This document shows, piece by piece, positions 46,390-59,129 of a stretch of DNA of 64,000 bases (position 1 is its first letter; each line of letters begins with the position of its first letter). Under the pieces are notes generated by a model that saw only the letters and a list, made by a program, of their open reading frames with translations, was not told the DNA's origin and did not search any database. This DNA comes from Ceratothoa steindachneri (lineage: Eukaryota; Arthropoda; Malacostraca; Isopoda; Cymothoidae): NCBI GenBank assembly GCA_963969495.1, contig OZ018329.1, forward strand, positions 143,448,021-143,512,020, written 5' to 3'. The translations under genes were made by a program, and so were the position numbers.

Positions 46390-47660
46390 TGGCCCTCTGG
46401 GTGGCGTTACGTTTTAATTTCTCTACAGGAGGGTTACCAATGAAATTATGTGACCTGGATTACAAATACACCGCAATATTTAAGTGATAAGGATTGTTTT
46501 TTCTTTACTAAGTTAATAATATTGCTGAGAGAGAAGGATTTTTTGACTCGTGCTGAGCATAATTAGTTACGCATAGTGTAGCTCAAATAAGCTACATGTA
46601 CAATAGTTGGTTGCCCCTGGTATCACACTACACTCAAGGGTGGCAGAATAGCACTTTGTCGCAATAGCTAAAGTGTTAGTTAAGGGAATCTAGGGATTGC
46701 GCTGAAATAAAGGTTGTAGGAATAGAAGTTAAACTTGGCTCTGAATCTGGAATAGCTAAGAATATGGTCATTAAACTAAATAAATATATCTTCTGATATT
46801 TCTCTGAATTGTACACATATATTAAAAGATGTTTGAGTGAGGTGGCAATAGATCCTTCAGAGTTGTTGGTGAAGGGACAGAGATGCATCATAAAAAGTTA
46901 CGTAGGCGAAGGTTATTGAAACCTAATTCGCGCGTGTTGGGTAAATCTATCATTAAAGAAGAGATATCAGGGTAGGAAGGTTGGTCAGTGAGGTTTCTAA
47001 TTCTCAAGTTACATAAATTTGCTATATTATCTAGTCATTCATTTAAAGTATTTAAATTATGCCTGTATGATGCCTTTTGTATCCTTAAACGATCTATGGA
47101 CGCCATATTTGGGGACACCTCACAAGGATTGAATTTCCTTGATGTAAAATAGCTTTAGGAAGCAGAAAATATTTTCTAATACTAAAGGGGTAAACTAATA
47201 CGATGGATGACAAGAGTCGTGGAGGCTAATTTGGACCAAATAGCCCCTATCTTAAAGCTCGGAGAAGTGAAGTTGGGCACAAGAATCTATTTCGTAGAAG
47301 TAATATAAGGAAGATTTGAGTGGGTCAGATGAACTATTGAAAAGGATAATGTAAACGGCAGTTCGGAAAGTAAGTGAATACATAGCGCAGCGCATGGATA
47401 TTTCTAATACTCTTATGGGTGACTTGATGACTTGGGCTGCTTCCTTTTTTTCTAGGAAGCTGAATGAGTAAGCCAGAAACTAAATGGACAATTTGGGGTA
47501 TATAGGACAATTAGGTACCCAATTTAAATGCCTTCTATGTACATAGGTGATAAGATAAGCGTATCGGCTGCTATGTCGATATCGAAATTCAGTAATGTAG
47601 CAGGTTCATATTTTGGGCATGGAGTATATTAGTAAACTGCCACAATTGCAGGATATAGGA
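46390..47660. other. No recognised gene
   Basis: No coding similarity recognised. Confidence 0.4.
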
Positions 47661-47663
47661 CAT

Positions 47664-49025
47664 GTTGAGGGTCAGCCCCCAAAACGGGCCCCAACTTTCG
47701 ATGTGCTTCTTATGTTAATTTTCTGCAAGTATTGCATGAAACTTTGGTGATAACTAATTTATTGTGCTTAAAAAAATCATATGAAAACATAAGAGTCTTT
47801 GGACTTTTCTTCTTTATTCTATATCACGTGTTCGAGATCACTGTGCATTTCTTGAGGCACAGCACAAAGTTGCCCATGACGTCCTTACGAACCGGCCGAC
47901 TAATGGCTCTGATCTCCTCTGTAATGGCTTTCTTGAGTTCCTTGATTGACCTCGGTCTCCATGCGTACAATCTGTCTTTAAGGTAAACCTAGAGAAAGGA
48001 ATCTGCGGGGCTAAAGGCTGAGGCTGTGAGCTGCCCACTCAAAATCAGTCTTGAGACTGATTACACGGCACCAAAGTTCTATTTTAGCCAATCTCTGGAC
48101 AGGTTTGAGGTGCGAGAGCTTGCTCCATCTTGGTGGAACGGAAAACTCCCCAATAAGCGAAGGGAAGAGGGTCTACTGCCCCCTATTGATGGTTTTAAGG
48201 ACTGCAACAAACCGCTCCTTGGTGACTGTCACTGAATCACTAGATTCCTCGAAGAACAATGGTCCGATGATGCCTATGGTTGAGATTGCAGTCAATACCT
48301 TACACTCATGGGAGTGTAGGGGCGTGATGGCTACCTTATTTTGTCTGGGCGTCCCTTAGAAGATATTTGTCTTCGAGTTTACCTTTCCCTCAAGATGGCA
48401 GTGAGCTTCAGCTGAGGTCCAAAGGAGGTTAAGGAAAGTTGGGGTCTCTTGAACCTTTCCCAGTATCTTCACTGCCATAGCCTTTCTCTGGTCCTTGTTT
48501 AAGGCTGTAAGGCTCTGCTTTGTCTGCATTATGTATGGGTAGTCCTTAACACCCATTACTAACACTCTCCTGCAAGTCTCACGGGATATACCGAGGGACT
48601 GACTTAGCTTGCGCACAGAGCGTTTTGTACTTTGCTGAACTGACTATCTCACGCTCTCGGCCAGCTCAGCTGTACACTCTTTGGGGCATCCTGAAAGGCT
48701 GGACGTTTGGCACTGGCTGCATTGAGGTTATCCAATGTTCCATAGTACTCAAAGTGGTCCCCCTAGTCCTGAATTCTGCTCTTGGAGGGGGCTCTTTTAC
48801 ATTGGAACTGATCCACGAAAGTCTCTTGCCCTCCCTTGAACAAGGCTGTCTTGTAGTAATGTTTGATGCAGTATATTCTTTGCTGGAGCTTCCATTAATA
48901 TCAAGTTTTATTCACAGACGTTGCATATATGATGTACTGCAAAGTAAGGATGATTAGTGAATGAATTAATTAAGGATATATCACAAAATGTGTGTGCAGG
49001 CCCGTTTTTTTTGTTGACCTTGTAT
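47664..49025 (-). mobile_element. Mariner-like element with both ends
   Basis: Left end GGGTCAGCCCCCAAAACGGGCC (47669-47690) and right end read in reverse AGGTCAACAAAAAAAACGGGCC (49020-48999) match at 16 of 22 bases. A mariner-type transposase lies between on the minus strand. Length about 1.36 kb fits the family. It differs from the elements at 28.05 and 33.48 kb. Confidence 0.7.
47800..48905 (-). pseudogene. Mariner-like transposase, broken
   Basis: The minus frame 48356-48616 reads RKLSQSLGISRETCRRVLVM then KDYPYIMQTKQSLTALNKDQ RKAMA, the second helix-turn-helix and linker of a mariner transposase, and LLWTSAEAHCHLEGKVNSKT, the first catalytic block (WTDE..F), where the expected Asp is not clearly kept. 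Later, in shifted frames, FHQDGASSRTS (about 48128) holds the second catalytic Asp, and ADSFL, stop, VYLKDRLYA (about 47975) corresponds to the third (LDYFLW.YLKDR). The end reads SIKELKKAITEEIRAISRPV then MGNFVLCLKKC. Stops and shifts in several places make it non-functional. Confidence 0.75.
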
Positions 49026-49029
49026 AAAG

Positions 49030-51180
49030 TGCGCATATAAAGGTTTTAACTTGTTTGGGTTGGATAAGAAAGGGCTTAAATTGAGTGATTGCGAAGTTTC
49101 AAAATCGAAAATGGCACATGCGTTACGCTTATGGCAAAGAAGGAATTTTTCCAAAGTCTAAGTTGTCAGAGAGCCTCTGGAATTTTGGTAAAAACGTGGT
49201 AGTAAGTACTGATTCGTCTTTTAAACGTTCTCTAGTGATCCATGTTACCAATGCAACTAGAATAAGTGAATCTTATAAGGTAGAAATCTGTAGATTACCC
49301 CTAGTTTAGGCGGATACTTCCTAATTCAGAAATCATACAAAGAGAGGGCGTGAGCGGCCCGAAATTAAAAGTGGTAAAAATAGAAAACGGGGCAATATTA
49401 TATCGGAGAGAGAATGTTGTCTCAATTCAATTTTGTGATCGTAGAATATTCGTCATTTTACCCCATGGCTGAGTTTGCAATTTTGCTGCCTTCTAGTTGG
49501 CGATGAAAACTGTATTTCAGCAATAGAGTAGATTGAAGCGCTTACCTTTGTGAGTTGAGTGAGTAAGTGTCCACGAATGATTGAAATCAAGTTGCAAGAT
49601 TGAAGGTTTTAGATACGTTGGTTTTTCTTCGAATTCACGAAGAGGATAGTACGTTAACCTCAATCAGACGTTGGTCGGAAGATAGAAGTAATTGGCCGGA
49701 TTATTTGAAAGGATATGAATCGTTAAAGAATATGTAGTTAGTGAGTTATGGTAATATTCTCACATGTACATATCTTCATGGATGATATAGTACCTATTGA
49801 ATTTTTTATTGCTAGATAATCTACAAAAGATCAAGTGGACCTACTTACTGTTGTCACCGATGTGAACTCCAGAAGATCTCGGTGGTAATATAGCTCCAAC
49901 CAATTCTTCTTGTTCATATAAGTTAATTTACATATCCAATGCGCTTACTATAATATTTATTAATATTTGTTAGTCCTAGCCTGTATTATTAACCCATCTT
50001 TATTTCTTAGATATATGATTTCATTTAGTTGAATTAGGTATAATTGAAATAAGGGGAACATTATTATTGTCAACCCATTTCTTGGTTAACATTACATTCG
50101 GTGCATTCATCCAATCAATCACGTCGTACATCACTTTTTAATGTTGTTCATGTCTTAACCCTGTTTTTTTTGTCCTATTAATTCTACCATAATAACATAT
50201 TTACTTTTTTCTAAGTTTAAATGTTAGCAAATTTGAAGAAAAAAATGGCAATAAATACCCCTTTCAAAACATTTAGTTTTTACTTTCCTAATGAAGATTT
50301 CAAATTTCACCGGTATCTTCACTAATCCCAGCTTCTTAACACTTCTTGATTACGTGAATGCATTGAACACTTAAATTGGATTATAACGCCTTGATTTCTA
50401 CACTGACAATTGTTGTGCACATGTTTTTCTAGCGTCTCGGAACTGGGGAAATTTGTATGTTATTAAAGATTTCGCTGTCTCGAAGTTCTAAAATTTTTAT
50501 CATTTAAATCGAATTTTGACAGGAAACAGTTAAATCATTTCAGGTACATTTTCTTAGCAAAATGGAGTTCTTTAATTAATCCATTGTATTGCGAATATCA
50601 CCGGAAAACACAAATTTAAATATTTAAGATGTTTTAGTTGATTTAGAATAATTTTGATGCGCGGAATCCAAAAATTCATTCGTTTTGCACAATCAGGTGA
50701 ACTTTTTGATTTATCGCCATATGAATTTTTCTGCGTTTTTTTATATTTACAGGTATTTTCTATTTATATGATGCCAAAGTCTTTCCATTTTATTGAAATA
50801 AACGATTCCTAAAGAGTAAACATGCAGCAATTCTTCGCTAACTGATATTTTACAATTGTAGGTCAATGAAATAAATTTAGCCCGAAGATCTTGCAACCGA
50901 CTGAAGAGAGGTTTACTCTATTTTTTACGCGTAAAAGATAAATAAAAAATGGAAGGAAAGGAGAGCGATGGAGGGAGATAATAAAAAAGTAGCAAAAGAG
51001 GTAAATGGTGAGTACATAAAAATATAAGTATTTTTACAAATGAGGTTATAAAGTAGTATATGGGTGGGAGGGTGGAGGAATATCCGTGACGAAGGAGGAT
51101 TTGAACACAGCCGATGAACAACACCTACTAAGGTCTCTAGAGTAGGTGAGAGAAGAAGGGGAAATAGTTAGAATATAGCA
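49030..51180. other. No recognised gene
   Basis: A 74-codon open frame (49085-49309) has no motif I recognise. The rest is AT-rich with nothing supportable. Confidence 0.4.
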
Positions 51181-51184
51181 TGAG

Positions 51185-51187
<3 letters not shown>

Positions 51188-51248
<61 letters not shown>
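51188..51248. repeat. (TA)n microsatellite
   Basis: About 30 TA units, followed by a G-rich stretch. Confidence 0.95.
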
Positions 51249-51250
<2 letters not shown>

Positions 51251-51689
51251 CATATTTATATAGGGTGGCGGGGGTTGTGTGTGTGAGAGAATAGAAAAGT
51301 AATTTACCAGGATAATGGCAGATCTCTTTTTTTACTTTATTCTTTTTTATGAGCTTTTATATTGCTTGTCGGGTTGTGTTTTTTATTTGTTTGCTTCTAA
51401 GTTTTTTGTTCTTTGTCTTCTTTATTATCTATTTCAAAATCTCAATTTTGTTGCTTGGTGTACCATTTGGTAACGTTCTTCTAATTCGATTCCAAATTCG
51501 GTATTATTAATGTTCATGTATGCTTTCCTTCTCTATTTGTGTTAGGTTGTTCTAAATTCCTTTAATTTATGCAGCTTTGTCTCTGTTCTTTGCTTTCAGG
51601 CATTCATGCCTTTGTGATTGGTTTTGCTTGTTTAGTTGTTTTTGTTTTAGGTGATTATTGGGACTTCCTCGCGCCATAGGCGGAGCCTA

Positions 51690-53620
51690 CTGCTGGGGAA
51701 GAATTGACGATCGTAATTGATGTTTTCTATTTCTAGAATTCTTATATTCTTCTAGTGATTTACTTCTCCTTTCTCAATAATATGATTTATTGGCTCCAGC
51801 CCTGGCCTTTCCATTATTCCGAGGAGTCCGTTCTTTCTCGGTGCCTTGTATTAGTTATAAGGTAAGCCGCTTTATTTTGTACTCTTTGTAATTTTTGTTT
51901 GTTTGTCTTAGTTGTTGTGTGGATGGGGTTTGGTGGATACACTAGCACCGACTCTACAAATGCTTTGTAGTGCGTCAATTTTCTTTTTTGCTCTAGATCT
52001 ATCAGGCTGAATATCAATCTCAGGCCTGATTTAGCTCTGGCAAACCTCTCCTTTACTTGGGCGTGGTATCCACTTGTCCGCATCTGCATGGCTAGCACCT
52101 TTCCTTCGGCTGTGTACCTGTATTCTGTGCCGTTGACGGGTTATCCTGTCCTTTTTTACTCTCATCATTGGTTTTATTTTAAATTTGTTTAGGTCGGTTT
52201 TAATTTTCCATCTCATTTCCGATTTATTTATATTTTGTATCTATCGCTCTGTTGTCCTAGCTTGCCATCTGGGATTTGTGGCCCGAATGGAGATCACCTG
52301 GCTGATGTCGTCGGCGTATTGCACATTCATGCTGCCTGGTGTTAATGGAGGTGGCATATCTGTTGTGTACATCAAATACAAAGTGAGGCTCAGGTGCCCC
52401 ACTTGTGAGACCCCAGTTTTCAGCTGAAACTTGGGTCCTTCATGGTCCTTAATGTCAATGTACCCCTCCCTGTTTGTTACGTAGTCAACCAGGATTCTCT
52501 CCATCCGGTTGCCAAGATCGAGTTGGAGGAGTTTGTATTTTAACCCCTCCACCTATACCTTATCGAAGGCCTTCTCGACATCCCGGAATACCACCTCCAC
52601 ATATCCTTTTTCAGATTTGGCCTGTGCGATTTTTTAGGTTATGATCGCGAGTGCCATAGTTACGTCTCTTCTCTTCCTGAAGCCGGACTAAAGCTGGTTG
52701 TATTTCACTGAGTCTTTTAGTTGTTCTACCAGTCTTGTATTCAGTATTTTCTAGAATACCTTTCCAAGAAAATTAAGCAGTGATAGTGGTCTGTAATTTG
52801 AAACCGATGTCGATGTTTTTCCTTGTTTGTGAAGAAAAACCATCTCCGCTAATTTAAAGATTCGTGGGTTGGCACGATATTCAGGAATGCATTAAGTAGA
52901 TCTTTAGTATATATATATTTGTATCTTTTTAGGTGCTTTTTCTTAGTTTTGTTTTGTGAGCCCGGTTTTTCCGGGTGCAATTTGCTTAAAGGTGGCGATT
53001 GTTCTTTTTACCTCCTAAAGAGTGATTAGAGCTCCTAATCCCGCGTACTCGTCTGTACTCAAATCGACTCTCCTAAGTGGTGTTATTCTCTCTATGTTGC
53101 TTCTTAGGTTTTCAATGACCATTGCTTCTGTTTCTCTGTGGAATCGCTTATTATCTTCTTCTTCTATTGTATAAATTTTGGCCCAATGTCACATAACCTT
53201 CTGTTATATTTCCGTTTTGCTTTTGAAGTATTCATTTTGTTCGTTTTTTTTTATTTTATTGGCTCTCTTGGTGGCTTTCCTTTGATTGATTTATCCTTCT
53301 CCAGGCCTCCCTTTGGTTTTACGTGGCCTCTATTTTGTTCGTGAACTTTTTCCAGTTTTTTACTTGTTAAGCTCTATCAAAATGACCCTTTCCTCTTTCA
53401 GTCTTTTTAATTCCCTACTCCTCTGTCTGTTTGTAACGACAATTCTTATTTTTGAGTATTTTGCTTTGATTTTTCTTGCTTTCTTCTTCATTTCTTTTTT
53501 CCACTTTTGATGTGATAGAGTTCTGAACTTGATTTTTGGCACTCGTACTTCGTTTGCAGCGGCTGCCATCAGTACTGGATGCTCGTTTATTTATCAGCCT
53601 TACATGCCGAGAGAGAGAGA
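51690..53620 (-). pseudogene. Jockey-like LINE, ORF2 without endonuclease
   Basis: Read on the minus strand from 53600: a basic region between endonuclease and RT (KIKFRTLSHQKWKKEMKKKA), then ITPLRRVDLSTDEYAGLGAL and APGKTGLTK near 52960-53080, then the RT: NYRPLSLLNFLGKVF near 52790, SGFRKRRDVTMAL near 52680, FRDVEKAFDKV near 52575 (motif A), KTGVSQVGHLSLTLYLMYTT near 52420 and YADDISQVI (52307-52318 for the intact YADD). The thumb continues to KLTHYKAFVESVLVYPPNPI and LQRVQNKAAYLITNTRH near 51860. Stops and shifts occur, for example near 52550 and 52230. No apurinic endonuclease domain is seen upstream, so the copy is 5'-truncated. Confidence 0.8.
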
Positions 53621-53769
53621 GCCTGGGAACTGGTTCACTTCCGGCGCAGATAACAAGTCTCTATGTTTCGATTAGGTTTCTGGTTATTTCCTCTAGTTCG
53701 TCTAGGTTTATCCCTTTCAGTTATGGCTGTTCATAGCTATTTAACATATCTGTGTAAGTATCCAAGTTC

Positions 53770-54600
53770 GCTTTCCTGTACCATTATCCGGAGGATCCCC
53801 TGATACGGGTATCAGGCAGCGGGCTATTCCTCAGACCTTCCTCCTCCCGTACCGCCAATTTTGCAATCGCAAGTGCACTGCATAGTTGAGACGAGGTTGA
53901 AGTGACAGCGTCCACTAGTCAAGTTATTGTGCCCAGGCTGGGGGTGGGGGGCGGAGACTTAGGTGATTATGATAAATATGATGCACCTAATTAAAAGATG
54001 TATCCTCTCTTTTTTTAGTACCTCCCGAATGCGAGGATTTTTAGTGTCAGAGGGAAAAGGTTTCGCAGAAAATAAATGAAATTAAAATGAAAATGAAAAT
54101 GAAGATAGTGGGGTTGAGATGATATTCTATCTTGAAACCTTCTTTTTCGTAAGCGTCAAATTTTTCATTCAAGTGACTTTCTTGATATTTAATCTTCAAA
54201 CCTCCAGAGCGAAAATTTCTTCGAAGGAAAGGGCAGTGTTGCTTTCAACGATAACTTTACCAAGCGTGAGTGAGTCAGCCAGAAAGCGTTCCAAGCGGCG
54301 AATTCGACTGAGGTCTCCCGCACTGTTAAGTCCATTAAATAGGTGGACCCTAGGGTCCCTTTAGGTCGCAGACCAAAGTTCCTGTAAAGTTGCGGAAGAG
54401 TGAATGCGAGGCATTCTTACAACTTCGAACGTAACAGACATTCAAGGAGGAGGCTGCAAAACTTTGGGCAATTTTATAACGGTTTTAATCGACGATATAT
54501 TTAAATACTCCTCTTGATCTTCACACGGCGAAGGTTAAATATTGCAGACTAGTTATTTCTCAAGAGCCTACCATTTGGATATAGAAAAAAGGACATCAGT
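53770..54600. other. No recognised gene
   Basis: GC-richer patch at 53770-53960 with a G-run; no coding similarity. Confidence 0.35.
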
Positions 54601-54609
54601 AGTCCAATA

Positions 54610-54830
54610 GTTTCTAGGTGAAATATGTCATTAGTACTAAAAAAGTTAGGCCAGGCCCAGCCAACCTCCCCACATCAGAGACCAATGCCTTTTTCCGAAG
54701 CATCCGAGTCAACAGTGATACCGTTCGACCGGGGCCTGTACCAATGTTTGGTCTACAATGCAGCAGGCCTGCCAGGGCGCTGAGCTTTACATGGTTGCCC
54801 GTTTCATAATAAAAAGTTATCAAAGTCAAG
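54610..54830. other. Short GC-rich repeat-like block
   Basis: A 200-base block much richer in G+C than its flanks with open frames on both strands (63 and 71 codons). No recognisable domain; likely a fragment of a dispersed repeat. Confidence 0.25.
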
Positions 54831-55259
54831 TTTTCCCCGTAACAAATATGAGTTTCAAAAGAGTAATAATAAAGTTAAGTAGGCCGCAACCCTTAAACAA
54901 AACAAGGGTATAATTTGAAAAAACTCAAGAGATCTAATAGTAATCAGCGCGTTAACAATCTTATCCATAAAGATCTTAGTTAATTGAACCAAGAACTTGA
55001 AATATTTACTCGGGTTGTGAGGTAGATCACATTTATAACAAAGGGAAGCTCAAAGTTGTTATAATTGAAACATAAGGAAGATTCAAAAGGATCCTCCAGA
55101 AGGTATATAAATAATCAACTGATCCAGTACAAGAAAATCATCTACATAGGTAGACAAAAGAGTTCACAGTAAGTTTTCTAGCTAGAGAGCTAAAAATGCA
55201 GGACATGATGGATTGTATGTTAAATAGGGGACCACTGATCCCCATAGGTCTAAGGAAGC

Positions 55260-56340
55260 TAGTAAATATGGTAAAAGATATGTTTTAAATTTAATGTTAT
55301 CGCGAAATCAGAAGGCTTAAGGCGAATAAACACTTTACTTATGTTGAGACGGGAAAACCAAAGGGGGTTTGAGCAAAGGCGTGTGTGAGGGAATTCAACG
55401 TGGAATTTCTTTTCCAGCCCGAAAGTTTCATGTGTTGGAGAAGATTTTGTTAGGCTTGAATTAGTAAGCTTATTCCCGCCCCCTGCACAAGCGGTAGCTT
55501 CGAACCGCATCCACCACGATTTACCTTTATACGGGCTAGAATAGCCTGGGCAAGTAGATTCGAGAGTAGAGCTGTTTCCTACTGAACCCTTCGGCGGGGA
55601 GAGCCTCAGACATATATATTGCTCGTTTCCCATGAAACAAACACAGAGTTGAGAAGTCTCGCCCGGACCCCAAGAAAATTCCCTTAGTTCCAAGTCAGGT
55701 GCTAACAACAAAGCAAAGTGACAGCTGAACTATTTTTGTGTATTGGATTAGTCCCAGCTAGTGAGGTAATTCCATTTAACGATCGCTACCGAGTGATTTT
55801 TCCGACTTCTCTCGTCAACTCTTGTCGAAGCCCTCCTTGTTTGCCCCTCGTTTTCGGGTGGCCGAAATACTCTCCCCTTGACCGGACGTTACCGCAGCCC
55901 CCCCTTTTTTTGCAGAACCGTCATCACTTTAACATCACGTTCAGAAGCTTCAAGCGGCCTCGCCTCACGTGCAGACATCCTTGAAGCCTTACCCTGACAT
56001 CTCACCCGGAATCTTCTGTAAGCCAACCCCTCTCACCCTCCAGTAACACATTTGCGTTAATTCCTTCATTCAAATAGTCTCCTCTCGTATCACCTTAAGT
56101 TTTAACTTCATAGTCTAATTCATAACTACAATTCCCCCCACCCTTCGTTCATCTGACGTAATTTTTGCCCATCATTTTTCTCATTATTTTTATGTAAATA
56201 AAATCATATTTTTGCATTGTCCATAATATACCTGACCTCGTTGCACTCTTATCTAGTTGTTTCGCCCATTGAAACTCGTGACGTTCCGTCCCTTTTGTCG
56301 GTTCGCCTTGAAGATATCAGTCCCTCCCCTGGATAGATAT
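55260..56340. other. GC-richer block, possible LTR or unknown transposon
   Basis: A 150-codon minus frame (55259-55711) and an 88-codon plus frame (55718-55984) are open but unrecognised. The end of the block has AATAAAATCATATTTTTGCA near 56199, a possible polyadenylation signal. An LTR on the plus strand would explain the composition and signal, without proof. Confidence 0.25.
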
Positions 56341-56652
56341 AATATGGTATTGATATAATGCAATGTCATACCACGACAGCGTGAGATAGTACATATCATA
56401 AATGAACTTTACAATTGTTTCTTTAATTAACTACAAATAAACGATCAGCATAACGAATATGTTTTTTTTCAAGTCACCAGTACGAACCAGCTCATTCAAA
56501 ATTTTTTTTCTATTTATGGACTCGTATTAGAGAAACTTTGGTACCTCTTAGGAAAGAAGACCTTCAGATCTTTTGCCTGTCACTTTTAATTAAATTGGAA
56601 GGGCCAGGAGGACTCGTAAATTACCCGTTGATAAATCGCCTAACGCACACTT

Positions 56653-56862
56653 TTAGAAATAATCTGTAATCATGGCCTGTTTGTTCTCCAGAGCATCCAA
56701 TAACGGAGAAGCATTATTATCACCATTTTCATCACTATCATGATTGTTATTATTATTATTTTTATTATTATTATAATTTTTATTATTATTATTATTGTTA
56801 TTATTTGGATTGTTATTCCGATTATTTTGATTATTAGCACTACCCCTGGCCCTCGGCTCCAT
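56653..56862 (-). repeat. (TTA)n trinucleotide repeat inside a small open frame
   Basis: Interrupted TTA/ATT repeats at about 56737-56812. On the minus strand they encode a poly-Asn stretch in a 69-codon frame (MEPRARGSANNQ... to ALENKQAMITDYF). Flanking residues are not recognisably conserved, so I treat it as a repeat. Confidence 0.8.
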
Positions 56863-57091
56863 TATATTCGAAGGGACTAATTAGCAAGTCGGGGAGATCC
56901 CAGAACTACGAGGAAGAAGCCACTGATTCAACATCATAAACTTTCCTGGGGGGCATAACGTTATCTAGATCAACACTATCACCACTATAATACTATTCAC
57001 TATTATTGTCACGAGGTCTTCCAAATTAACATCAAATATTTGTGAAACATGCACCCCTTATGGATTCAAATTAAGATCCTATAATTTAAAC

Positions 57092-57720
57092 CTAGCACTT
57101 AACATATCCGGATGCACTTCGTCGGAAATAATGGAAATTGAGAATTACACTGGAAAGTATAAAATGCCGCAGTTGCTTGAATCTCTCGACAACTTGGTCC
57201 CTCTTTTGCTCAGGAAAATCGTCGTCGACATCTAGGTGAAGGCAACGCTCCAAACCCGGCGGGGTTGGGAACAAGCGTGTAAAAAGGGGTTAGGTTAGTT
57301 TAGGTTAGGTTAGATCTTTTCCCGGAAAATCTCGGGAAAAATCTCTTCAGGTGGCTGGGCCGCAGCACCCAGATAATGGGCAGCCCCAACCTAGCCGATG
57401 AGGGTGGCCGAGCTGTTGGATCATCTATAGCCCGCGAGTAGATATTGACTGAAGTGGTCCCGGCTGTTCGATCTAGCTCTAGGCCGAATGGAGTCTTCAG
57501 TAGACGCCGTTGATTCGATGATGGTTTCCTGACTGAAGATGTAACTGTCTTCTTTTTCGTGTGCGTGCTCTTGGGAGGCTTGGACAGGCCTGAATATCGT
57601 TCCAATCAGTCTACTGCTCATCCTCGGAAACTCAAAGAGTGCCGGGAGACTGAAGCTATAGAAGGAAAATGAGCAGACAGAAGGAGCCGGAGGTGATGCT
57701 GGAACTAGGCGATATCTCAT
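57092..57720 (-). other. Overlapping unrecognised minus-strand frames
   Basis: Frames of 99, 101 and 60 codons (57421-57720, 57300-57605, 57092-57274) lie in a GC-richer block. One has PSSARLGLPIIWVLRPSHLK. I do not recognise them; no start, splice or domain evidence decides between a host exon and a transposon remnant. Confidence 0.2.
57289..57313 (+). repeat. Short TTAGG-type run
   Basis: TTAGGTTAGTTTAGGTTAGG followed by TTAG: about five copies of the arthropod telomere-type motif, with slips. It could be an interstitial telomeric trace or a chance simple repeat. Confidence 0.6.
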
Positions 57721-57739
57721 TTTACTTTGGGAATTTTTA

Positions 57740-58280
57740 AGCCAAATTATGCTTCAATCATTATATCAACATGCAACAAACAAAAAAGACCTGAGTCATC
57801 AACTAAAAGGATACGGGGAGTTGCAGGTGACTAACTAAGGCAGGATCATTTTGTTCACTGGCCAGGACCTCTACCCTCCAAATATTCAAGATGTAAGCAT
57901 TGCGCAGAGAGAATGAAATATTTTTAGTGCAAAAAATATCATGTTTCACTACATATTATATGCATGGAGCCATATCATTCAACATAATATATGTGTCAGC
58001 GTGTTTTCATAATAAAAAAATTAAAAATTAAACTATTTTCATTTTCCCATCGCAAAGTGTTATGCTTTGAATGCCAAGTGGCAATTCTGGTTGCCACCCC
58101 TTTATTTGTCATTTTAAAGAAAAAATTAATTCTAAGGGACTACATGCTTTATTTGTTACACTAAAGTAAAGTTTCCAAATTATAATATCAATAACTTATA
58201 AAATAAATTTTCGGCATTAATGGGTTAACCACATCCTCGGTGTATAAACTTATAAGGTATTTTCTTTCATCTTCCATGAA
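57740..58280. other. AT-rich stretch with no recognised gene
   Basis: Contains the inverted repeat TGGCAA-TTCTGG-TTGCCA near 58079 and GGGTTAACC near 58223; neither is tied to a transposon end with confidence. Confidence 0.35.
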
Positions 58281-58429
58281 CATTCGGTACGTCCGGCCGC
58301 ATCTAAATGAAACTCACGATGCCTACCGGATCGTCCAAAGGGAAAAAAATGTGAGTGGCTTCCGGCGGCTGCAGAGGTAATTGCCAATATAAGAACGCAG
58401 CACGCCGAGAGGCATACACAACTTACACA

Positions 58430-58815
58430 AAAATCAATGGGGTAATATTTTACAAGCTCCTAAGATTTCAACACTCCCAAACTTCATACGAACACTAGCA
58501 AAAACAAAATCAAGAAGCTGCGCAGATTCTATCCTGCCAGCCATAAGCTACAACTACACAAATATAAAATACTACTCAGGCCACTCCCTACATACGATCC
58601 ACTTATATTCGTACCTAACTGCTATGCAAACATGGCAGAGTATAGGACAGCTTATTCAAAACTCTGCGTTAAAGCGCCATGTCAATTTCCTATCTACACA
58701 CACATAACCAAACTACATGAAAACAACAAACTAAGAACACACAATTCATACACCCACACCCGTTAAGACGACAGTTGTGTAGACTCGCAAGAGACCCCAC
58801 ATAAACCCCTATATA
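58430..58815 (+). pseudogene. Jockey-like LINE RT, C-terminal fragment
   Basis: The plus frame reads KNKIKKLRRFYPASHKLQLH then KYKILLRPLPTYDPLIFVPN and AYSKLCVKAPCQFPIYTHIT. This resembles the region after the RT palm in Jockey-type LINEs (..L.......K...YK.L.RP.LTY..P...........Q...NK.LR...+APW). The strand is C/A-rich, another typical trait. No YADD motif lies upstream, so only a 3' fragment is present. Confidence 0.55.
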
Positions 58816-59129
58816 TAGACAATACTATTTGATGTCTTTAAGATACCCCGCCGCTATCGACAATCTTCAGCCAATACTTATACACACATAAGTTAACAGC
58901 ATTATGAACGGCAACTTTCCGAAAACTCACGCCTTCCCTATCACTCCCATCCTCCCACCACCTCTGTCGAAGCCAACACCTCTACTTTACACCTTTCAAC
59001 TCTTTCTGCCCCTCCATGTTTTTTCCGAACGTTTTCTTCTTCAACTATACGATCTCTTGCTGTATTACAAGGATTACAAGGAAAGAAAGTACCCTAGGAG
59101 ACCTTACGGTCCATTTAAAGAGGGTACCT

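Noticed and set aside
56653..56862. Poly-Asn protein as a possible host exon
   Set aside because: The Asn run is an interrupted (TTA)n repeat and the flanks have no recognisable conservation.
58215..58235. TGGGTTAACC as a piggyBac-type right end of a small element
   Set aside because: No partner end or coding part was found; one short match is not enough.
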